DNA from: Aromatoleum toluclasticum ATCC 700605
Lineage (GTDB): Bacteria > Pseudomonadota > Gammaproteobacteria > Burkholderiales > Rhodocyclaceae
Assembly (NCBI RefSeq): GCF_000378245.1
Contig: NZ_KB899493.1
Coordinates: 248,001-312,000, forward strand
Length of the DNA: 64,000 bases
Direction of reading: 5' to 3'
The notes beneath the pieces are model-generated. The model worked only from the letters and a program-made list of their open reading frames with translations. It had not been told where the DNA came from and ran no database searches. Position numbers and translations under genes: made by a program. Below, piece by piece: positions 58,187 to 64,000 of the stretch. Every line of letters begins with the position of its first letter. Position 1 is the first letter of the stretch.

Positions 58187-61075
58187 CTACCGGGCCGGCG
58201 CCTCGGACGCCGGCAGCGCCGTCGACAGCGCTTCGATCAGGTCGGAGAGCGCGCGCACGGCGCGGTCGCGGGCTTCTTCGATGTCCGCCGCAGGGGCGCC
58301 CTCGTGGATGCACCGTTCGAGTTCGGCCGCGATTTCCTGCAGCAGCGCCGCGCCGATCTGGCCCGCCAGCCCTTTCAGCGAATGGGCGAGGCGCTCGGCC
58401 GCAGCGAGGTCGCCACCAGCGAGGGCGGCGTCCAGGCGCGCGGTGAAATCCCCGTAGCCGGTGACGAACTTGCGCAACAGGGAGAGATAGAAGTCTTCCT
58501 TCCCCATCAGGCGCCGCACGCCGAGATCGGGATCGAGGCCGGGAACCCGCCTGAGCCGCGCGAGGATGGCGCACGGCGCAGCGGATGGCGCCCCCGGCAC
58601 ACCCGGGGCGCTGGCGGCCGATGCGTCGGCGCGCGGGGCGACCCAGCGCAACAGCGCGGCCCACAGGCGATCGGGGTGGATCGGCTTGGCGAGGTGATCG
58701 TTCATCCCCGCCTCGATGCACCGTTCGCGATCGCCCGACATGGCGTTGGCGGTCATCGCGACGATGGGCAGGTCGGCGCAGGCAGGTAGCCGGCGGATCG
58801 CACGCGTCGCGGTCACGCCGTCCATCACCGGCATCTGCATGTCCATCAGCACGAGGTCGTAGCTGCACTGCTGCACACGCTGAACCGCTTCCTCGCCGTT
58901 TTCGGCGATATCGACGCGGAAGCCCGCGGCGCCCAGCAACTCGCTCGCCACCTCCTGGTTGAGCTCGTTGTCCTCGACGAGCAGCAGGCGGGCGCCGCGG
59001 ATCGCGGCAAGATCGGTCGGCGCTTCGCCGGTGGCGGCATGCGCCTTGGCTGGCCGCAGGACGCCATCGAGCAGCCGGATCGCGGTGTCGAACAGCGCGG
59101 AAGCGGTCACCGGCTTGAGCAGGATGTCATCGACGCCGGCGCCGACGGCCGCGCGCACGACATCCTCGCGCCCGTAGGCGGTGACGACGATGCGCACGGG
59201 CAGCCGCGGCAGGCCGAGCTGGCCGATCGCGCGCGCGGCGGCCACGCCGTCGAGTCCGGGCATCTGCCAGTCGAGCAGGACGATGTCGTAGGGCTCGCCG
59301 GCCTGCGCCGCGCGCTCGACTTCGACAAGGGCCGCGCGCCCGCAGTCCACGGCATCCACGTGGAAGGTCATGCAGCGCATCATCTCGGCGAGCACGTCGC
59401 GCGAGCTGAGGTTGTCGTCGGCGACCAGCGCACGCAGGCCGCGCAGGTCCGGGGCGGGCATGAGCAGGTGCCCCTCGGAACGGCCGATGCCGAGGCGGCA
59501 GGTGAACCAGAAGGTGGAACCAGCGCCCGGCTTGCTGTCGACGCCGACGCTGCCGCCCATCATGCCGGCGAGCCGCTTGCTGATCGCAAGCCCCAGCCCC
59601 GTGCCGCCGTACTTGCGCGTGGTCGAGGTGTCCGCCTGCTCGAAGCTGCGGAACAACCGCCCGCGCTGCTCGTCGTCGATGCCGATGCCGGTGTCGCGCA
59701 CTTCGAAGCGCAGCACGACGTCGCCGTCCTCGAAGCTTTCGCGCCGGATGCGCAGGACGATCTCGCCGCGGTCGGTGAACTTGACTGCGTTGTTGGCGTA
59801 GTTGAGCAGGATCTGGCTGATGCGCAGGGGGTCGCCGATGAGGCTCGCCGGCACGTCGGACGCGAGGTCGATGACCAGTTCGAGGCCCTTCGCGTTGGTT
59901 TTCTCGACGATCTGGGCGCCGACGTCGGCGACGGTCTTCTCGAGGTCGAAGTCGATGTGCTCGATGACGAGCTTGCCGGCCTCGATCTTGGAGAGGTCGA
60001 GCACGTCGTTGATGATGCCGAGCAGGTGCTGGCTGGACGCGAGGATCTTCTCGAGGTAGTCGCGCTGACGCGCGTCGAGCTGCGTGCGCAGGGCGAGGTA
60101 GGTCATGCCGATGACGGCGTTCATCGGCGTGCGGATCTCGTGGCTCATGTTGGCGAGGAAGTCCGACTTGATGCGTGCGGCGTCCTCGGCGAGCGCGCGG
60201 GCCTTCTGCATCCGCTCGATGGCTTCGAATTCGGCGGAGATGTCGTCGACGACCCAGACCGAGCCCTTGCGGCGGTCCGACAGATCCACGGCCGTGCCGG
60301 TCAGGCGCGCCCAGAACAGCGTGCCGTCGCGGCGCATGAGCTGCTGCTCGCGCCGGTGCGATTCGCCACGCCAGATCGCGGTGTACACCGGCTCGCCGCC
60401 TGCTGCGTGCGCGTCCTCGTCAGGGTACCAGACCGCCGTGCGTTGCCCGACGAGCCCGCCATGCGGCCAGCCGAACATTTCGTGCAGGCGCCGGTTGCAG
60501 CGCACCAGCACGCGGTCCTTGATCAGGGCGATGCCCGAGGTCGCGGTGTCGAAGATCGCCTGCTGCTCGGCGTTGGCTTCGCGCAGCGAGGCGCTGACCG
60601 CGGCCAGTTCGGCGGTGCGCTCGGCGACGAGGCCTTCGAGCCGCTCGCGGTACTCCGCCAGCTCGCGCTGCGCCTGCTTCTGCTCGGTGATGTCGGTGAG
60701 CACCGAATGCAGCAGCGCGCGCTCGCCGTCGTGGATCACCGTGACCAGCGTGTCGACTTCGACCAGCGTGCCATCGCCGCGCACGTGCTCCCATTCGAAG
60801 CGCCCACCGCCGTCGGCAAGCGCCCGCCGCGACATCTCCTCCGCGAGCACGCTGGAAGGCTGGCCGTCCGGCTGCAAGGGCGGCGAGATGTCGCTGGGGC
60901 TGCGGCCGAGGAGGCGGTCGAGGCGGTCGAGGCGCAGGAGGTCGAGCGCCGCGCGGTTGGCGGCGATGAAGCGGCCGTCCTCGACGAGCACGATCGCATG
61001 GCGCGCGTCCTCGAACAGCATGTGGAAACGCGCCTCGCCGGCGGGCGAGCGGACTTCGACGCGGCCGGACATCAT
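58187..61075 (-). CDS. Cytoplasmic hybrid sensor histidine kinase (PAS-PAS-HisKA-HATPase-REC-REC-HPt)
   Basis: The product has 962 residues. PAS about 15-130 (MLFEDARHAIVLVEDGRFIA), short coiled coil, second PAS about 165-290, HisKA with the phospho-His in FLANMSHEIRTPMNAVIGM (near 312), HATPase with NAVKFTDRGEI, DTGIGI and KYGGTGLGLAIS, REC1 about 545-665 (Asp in IVLLDWQMPG), REC2 about 690-810 (Asp in LVLMDMQMPV), and HPt about 865-950 (AHSLKGLAGQIG). No membrane helix. The start is ATG 61075 or 61072; the frame stays open to 62914 but that part is the nifN shadow. No partner regulator is nearby. A sensing role tied to nitrogen fixation is suggested only by position between nifE and nifN. 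Confidence 0.92.
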   Translation of the reverse strand: MMSGRVEVRSPAGEARFHMLFEDARHAIVLVEDGRFIAANRAALDLLRLDRLDRLLGRSPSDISPPLQPDGQPSSVLAEEMSRRALADGGGRFEWEHVRGDGTLVEVDTLVTVIHDGERALLHSVLTDITEQKQAQRELAEYRERLEGLVAERTAELAAVSASLREANAEQQAIFDTATSGIALIKDRVLVRCNRRLHEMFGWPHGGLVGQRTAVWYPDEDAHAAGGEPVYTAIWRGESHRREQQLMRRDGTLFWARLTGTAVDLSDRRKGSVWVVDDISAEFEAIERMQKARALAEDAARIKSDFLANMSHEIRTPMNAVIGMTYLALRTQLDARQRDYLEKILASSQHLLGIINDVLDLSKIEAGKLVIEHIDFDLEKTVADVGAQIVEKTNAKGLELVIDLASDVPASLIGDPLRISQILLNYANNAVKFTDRGEIVLRIRRESFEDGDVVLRFEVRDTGIGIDDEQRGRLFRSFEQADTSTTRKYGGTGLGLAISKRLAGMMGGSVGVDSKPGAGSTFWFTCRLGIGRSEGHLLMPAPDLRGLRALVADDNLSSRDVLAEMMRCMTFHVDAVDCGRAALVEVERAAQAGEPYDIVLLDWQMPGLDGVAAARAIGQLGLPRLPVRIVVTAYGREDVVRAAVGAGVDDILLKPVTASALFDTAIRLLDGVLRPAKAHAATGEAPTDLAAIRGARLLLVEDNELNQEVASELLGAAGFRVDIAENGEEAVQRVQQCSYDLVLMDMQMPVMDGVTATRAIRRLPACADLPIVAMTANAMSGDRERCIEAGMNDHLAKPIHPDRLWAALLRWVAPRADASAASAPGVPGAPSAAPCAILARLRRVPGLDPDLGVRRLMGKEDFYLSLLRKFVTGYGDFTARLDAALAGGDLAAAERLAHSLKGLAGQIGAALLQEIAAELERCIHEGAPAADIEEARDRAVRALSDLIEALSTALPASEAPAR

Positions 61076-61352
61076 GCTCGACCGACTCCGTTCGCGGCAG
61101 CGGGGAAGACTGCGATTCGCATGGGACGGCCGACAGGCATCCGATAGACGGGCATCTGCGCTCCTCGTGTCCTGAATTTGACGTTCATCGACGTGCGTGC
61201 CGGAGGCCGGGCACGGCCGGATGGGTGCGTCCTCGCGGGGCGGGCCGGGTAGCGGCGCACGGCTCCAGCCAGCCGTCATCATACCGCGGGCGGCCCTGAT
61301 TGCCGTGCGGGATTGCCGCCCGGAACGGCCTGCAGCCGCGCTGCACGGGTTG

Positions 61353-61368
61353 TGTGGCGCTTGCGACA
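61353..61368. promoter_or_regulatory. NifA upstream activator sequence of nifN
   Basis: TGT-GGCGCTTGCG-ACA (TGT-N10-ACA), 86 bp before the -24 box. Confidence 0.82.
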
Positions 61369-61453
61369 GGTTCGTGTCGGACATCCGCCAAAGCCGTTCC
61401 CGCACGATCCGGCGCCGCGGCCATGTGCCTGTTTTTGCGGGAGTATGTACCTC

Positions 61454-61469
61454 TGGCACCGTTCCTGCT
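61454..61469 (+). promoter_or_regulatory. Sigma-54 promoter of nifN
   Basis: TGGCAC-CGTTC-CTGCT (GG-N10-GC); nifN starts 33 nt downstream. Confidence 0.82.
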
Positions 61470-61501
61470 GTGCAGTGCTCGTACCCTTTCGAGCACGCAT
61501 C

Positions 61502-62890
61502 ATGGCCACGATCATTCCCGGCAGGAAAGCCTGCACGACGAACCCGCTGAAGATGAGCGCACCGATAGGCGCCGCGCTGGCCTTCCTCGGCATGGACCGC
61601 GCGCTGCCCTTGCTGCACGGCTCGCAGGGCTGCACGGCCTTCGGGCTGGTGCTGTTCGTGCGCCACTTCCGCGAGACGATTCCGCTGCAGACGACCGCGA
61701 TGAACGAGGTCACGACCATCCTCGGCGGCCTGGAGAACATCGAGCAGGCGCTGCTGAACATCAAGAAGCGCGCCAACCCGGCGCTGATCGGGATCTGCTC
61801 GACCGGCATCACCGAGGCCAAGGGCGACGACGTCGCGGGCTTCCTGAAGCTGATCCGCGACAAGCATCCGGAGCTCGCCGGCACGGAGGTCGTCTACACC
61901 TCGACGCCGGACTTCGTCGGCGGCTTCTCCGATGGCTGGGCGAAAGCCGTCAGCGCGATGGTCGACGCCCTGGTGCCGCCGACCAAGGTGCGCACGCCGT
62001 GGCAGGTGAACATCCTCGCCGGTTGCCACCTGACGCCGGGCGACATCGAGGAGATCCGCGAGACGGTCGAAGCCTTCGGCCTCACGCCCATCGTGCTGCC
62101 GGACCTCTCGGGCTCGCTCGACGGCCACATCCCGGAGACCTTCCTGCCGCACACGCTGGGCGGCACGCGCCTCGCGGACGTGAAGCGCATGGGCGCCTCG
62201 GCGATCACGATCGCGATCGGCGAGCAGATGCGCCCGGCCGCGGCGCTGCTGGAGAAGAAAGCCGGCGTGCCCTTCCGCGTGTTCGAGCGCCTCACCGGGC
62301 TTGCCGCCTGCGATGCCTTCATCGCGCTGCTGTCCGACCTGTCCGAACAGGACGTGCCGCTGAAATACCGCCGCCAGCGCAGCCAGCTGCAGGACGCGAT
62401 GCTCGACGGCCATTTCTACTTCGGCGAGCAGAAGGTCGCGATCGCCGCAGAGCCGGACCTGCTGTTCGCGCTGTCGCACTTTTTCGCCGACATGGGGGCA
62501 ACGGTGAGCTGCGCGATCGCGCCGCAGGACGCGCCGGTGCTCGCGCGCGTGGCGGCGGAGACGGTGCGCATCGGCGACCTGGGCGATTTCGAGGAGCACG
62601 CCGCCGGCTGCGACCTGCTGGTCACCCATTCGCACGGCCGCCAGGCCGCGGCGCGACTGGGCATCCCCTTCTGGCGCGCCGGCTTGCCGACCTTCGACCG
62701 ACTGGGCGTCGCGCACAAGGTTTCGGTCGGCTATCGCGGCACGCGCGATCTGATCTTCGAGGTGGGCAATGTCTTCATGGAGCAACTGCACGCGCATGAA
62801 CAGCACGTCACCCCCGCCAGCCTGCGGCCCGACCTCCACCGAGCCGGCCCCGCGCCGGCCGTGGATGCGCCGGCTCGCGCTGGTCACTGA
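61502..62890 (+). CDS. nifN: Nitrogenase FeMo-cofactor scaffold NifN
   Basis: The 462-residue NifK-like partner of NifE has KACTTNPLKMSAPIGAALAF, LHGSQGCTAFGLVLFVRHFR, ILGGLENIEQALLNI and STGITEAKGDDV. The C-terminal 30 residues (after MEQLHAHEQH) are Pro/Ala/Arg-rich without family conservation. It has its own NifA site and sigma-54 promoter and leads nifX and two accessory genes. Confidence 0.96.
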   Translation: MATIIPGRKACTTNPLKMSAPIGAALAFLGMDRALPLLHGSQGCTAFGLVLFVRHFRETIPLQTTAMNEVTTILGGLENIEQALLNIKKRANPALIGICSTGITEAKGDDVAGFLKLIRDKHPELAGTEVVYTSTPDFVGGFSDGWAKAVSAMVDALVPPTKVRTPWQVNILAGCHLTPGDIEEIRETVEAFGLTPIVLPDLSGSLDGHIPETFLPHTLGGTRLADVKRMGASAITIAIGEQMRPAAALLEKKAGVPFRVFERLTGLAACDAFIALLSDLSEQDVPLKYRRQRSQLQDAMLDGHFYFGEQKVAIAAEPDLLFALSHFFADMGATVSCAIAPQDAPVLARVAAETVRIGDLGDFEEHAAGCDLLVTHSHGRQAAARLGIPFWRAGLPTFDRLGVAHKVSVGYRGTRDLIFEVGNVFMEQLHAHEQHVTPASLRPDLHRAGPAPAVDAPARAGH

Positions 62891-62912
62891 TTCGCCATTG
62901 GGAGAACTCGGC

Positions 62913-63341
62913 ATGAAAGTCGCCTTTGCAACGGAGAACCTGATCGACGTGGACGCCCACTTCGGCTGGGCGAAGAAGATCGCGATCTACGAAGTGCAGC
63001 CGGACGCAAGCCGGCTGGTCGAAGTCGTCGAGTTCGCCGGCGATCTCGCCGAGGACGGCACCGAGGACAAGCTCGTGCCCAAGCTCGACGCGGTGCGCGA
63101 TTGCGCGATGCTGTACGTGGCGGCGATCGGCGGCTCGGCGGCGGCCAAGGTCGTGAACCTGCGCGTGCATCCGGTGAAGGTGGCGAACCCGCAGCCGATC
63201 GCGACGATCATCGAGCGCCTGCAGGAGGTGCTCAAGGGCACGCCGCCGCCGTGGCTACGCAAGGTGCTGCTGAAGGGCCGCGAGCGCAGCTTCGATTTCG
63301 ATGCGGAGCATGACGCCGCGAGCGAGGCCGAACATGCCTGA
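62913..63341 (+). CDS. nifX: Nitrogenase cofactor carrier NifX
   Basis: The 142-residue protein MKVAFATENLIDVDAHFGWA has the NifX/NifY/VnfX fold (KKIAIYEVQPD; PVKVANPQPIATIIERLQEV). It binds NifB-co and VK-cluster intermediates and shuttles them to NifEN. The ATG at 62913 has GGGAGA upstream. Its end overlaps the next gene by 8 bp. Confidence 0.94.
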   Translation: MKVAFATENLIDVDAHFGWAKKIAIYEVQPDASRLVEVVEFAGDLAEDGTEDKLVPKLDAVRDCAMLYVAAIGGSAAAKVVNLRVHPVKVANPQPIATIIERLQEVLKGTPPPWLRKVLLKGRERSFDFDAEHDAASEAEHA

Positions 63342-63807
63342 CGCCCTCGCCCCCGACGAGGCGGCCGTCGTCATCGCCGCATCGCCCTTCCTCGCGGAGC
63401 TGGTCAAGCTGATCCGCGCCCAGGACACCTTCGGCCGGCGCGAGCACAAGAGCGATGCCGACATCCTCAAGCCCTTCGTCGTCGACAAGGCCGCGCGCAA
63501 GCTGATCTCCATCATCGACGATCCGGGCCCGGAGGTGATGGCGCGGGTGGAACTGTTCTACAACGCCGCCGGCCTCGCGATCGAGCGCCGCACGGGGCTC
63601 ATCGCGACACCGACGATCAAGCTCAACCACGAAGGCTTCGGCCGCGCGATGCTGACGACGGGGCGCCTGATCGTGTTCTCGAAATACCACCGCGACATCC
63701 ACCGCTTCGGCTTCGACACGCTGCAGGCGCTCGCCGAAGCCGGCGACCGCATCGTCGGCGAGGCGGCGGAGCTCATCGGCCGCTTCCCCGAGATCGCGAA
63801 TTTCTGA
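63334..63807 (+). CDS. NifX-associated nitrogen fixation protein (DUF269)
   Basis: The 157-residue protein matches the DUF269 family found directly after nifX: FLAELVKLIRAQDTFGRREH, GLIATPTIKLNHEGFGRAML, RLIVFSKYHRDIHRFGFDTL. The family is almost confined to diazotrophs, and its exact role is unsettled. The start overlaps the nifX end. Confidence 0.92.
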   Translation: MPDALAPDEAAVVIAASPFLAELVKLIRAQDTFGRREHKSDADILKPFVVDKAARKLISIIDDPGPEVMARVELFYNAAGLAIERRTGLIATPTIKLNHEGFGRAMLTTGRLIVFSKYHRDIHRFGFDTLQALAEAGDRIVGEAAELIGRFPEIANF

Positions 63808-63818
63808 GGTGAACATCG

Positions 63819-64000
63819 ATGACGAGTGATGAACTGAAAGCGCTGGTGAAGAAGCTCAACGCGCAGGCGACCCAGGCCAAGATGGACCTGCACGACCTGT
63901 CCGAGGAACTGCCGATTGGCTGGGAGCGCATCCCCGAGCAGGCGCAGAAGACTTTCGAGGCCTACGCGAAGCTCGCCGAAGCGCGTACCCGGCTGGCCGC
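63819..64000 (+). CDS. CCE_0567-type small nif protein (DUF683), cut by window edge
   Basis: The first 60 residues are visible: MTSDELKALVKKLNAQATQA, then KMDLHDLSEELPIGWERIPE and AYAKLAEARTRLAA. This matches the short helical-hairpin DUF683 family, which regularly follows the DUF269 gene in nif operons. It lies 11 bp after the DUF269 gene and the frame is open at the right edge. Confidence 0.88.
   Translation, partial: MTSDELKALVKKLNAQATQAKMDLHDLSEELPIGWERIPEQAQKTFEAYAKLAEARTRLA

Noticed and set aside
61076-62914. Extension of the histidine kinase frame to 62914, giving a 1575-residue protein
   Set aside because: The added part lies antisense to nifN and its promoter, has low-complexity composition and no domain. 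The PAS domain begins properly after the ATG at 61075.

Overview
The window looks like a chromosomal segment of a GC-rich, nitrogen-fixing betaproteobacterium, most likely a member of Rhodocyclales close to Azoarcus, Aromatoleum or Thauera. That placement is inferred from gene order (hfq-hflX-hflKC-DUF2065-hisZ-purA, tRNA-Leu, rnr-rlmB; der-bamB-yfgM-hisS-ispG-rodZ-pilF-rlmN-ndk), from the nif gene set and from codon bias. No transposase, integrase, phage gene or CRISPR array was seen.

Region 1 (1-10,200, minus strand) is nitrate/nitrite assimilation: nasT; an ABC nitrate transporter nrtA-nrtB-nrtD; a C-type-lectin/RTX protein; and cobA-nirB-nirD plus an MFS nitrate transporter cut by the left edge. 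Both transport/reduction operons carry the same stacked control layout: an NtrC-type palindrome about 90 bp upstream of a sigma-54 promoter, then a leader RNA with two hexaloop hairpins (A1/G4 loops) whose second hairpin overlaps an intrinsic terminator. This is the NasT (ANTAR) antitermination design.

Region 2 (10,200-30,130) is a conserved housekeeping block on the minus strand: rlmB, rnr, two tRNA-Leu(CAG) genes (plus strand), purA, hisZ, hflC/hflK/hflX, hfq, der, bamB, yfgM, hisS, ispG, rodZ-like, pilF-like, rlmN, ndk.

Region 3 (30,200-46,600) is the first nif block: nifA (cysteine-motif type, no nifL beside it); an unrecognised 189-residue gene that appears to share a divergent NifA/sigma-54 control region with nifB; nifB, a hesB/iscA-like gene, nifZ and nifT; then a periplasmic-binding-protein/GGDEF-EAL pair; fmdB-like, draT, draG; and nifHDK. 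DraT/DraG switch off and reactivate nitrogenase reductase by ADP-ribosylation of the NifH arginine.

Region 4 (46,700-56,430) is mostly not nif: HAD hydrolase, LysR regulator, a GbsR-like regulator with a five-gene cluster ending in a BchE-like B12/radical-SAM enzyme, DUF924, a PiT phosphate transporter with its DUF47 partner, and a TlpA-like protein. The GbsR-like cluster has two near-identical palindromic operators, each placed over a -35 box and 42-43 bp before a start codon, which suggests two leaderless promoters under one repressor.

Region 5 (56,500-64,000) is the second nif block: nifE, then a large hybrid histidine kinase in the opposite direction, then nifN-nifX-DUF269-DUF683 (the last cut by the right edge). 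nifE and nifN each have their own NifA sites and sigma-54 promoter. Several intergenic gaps hold copies of a roughly 100-bp palindromic repeat.
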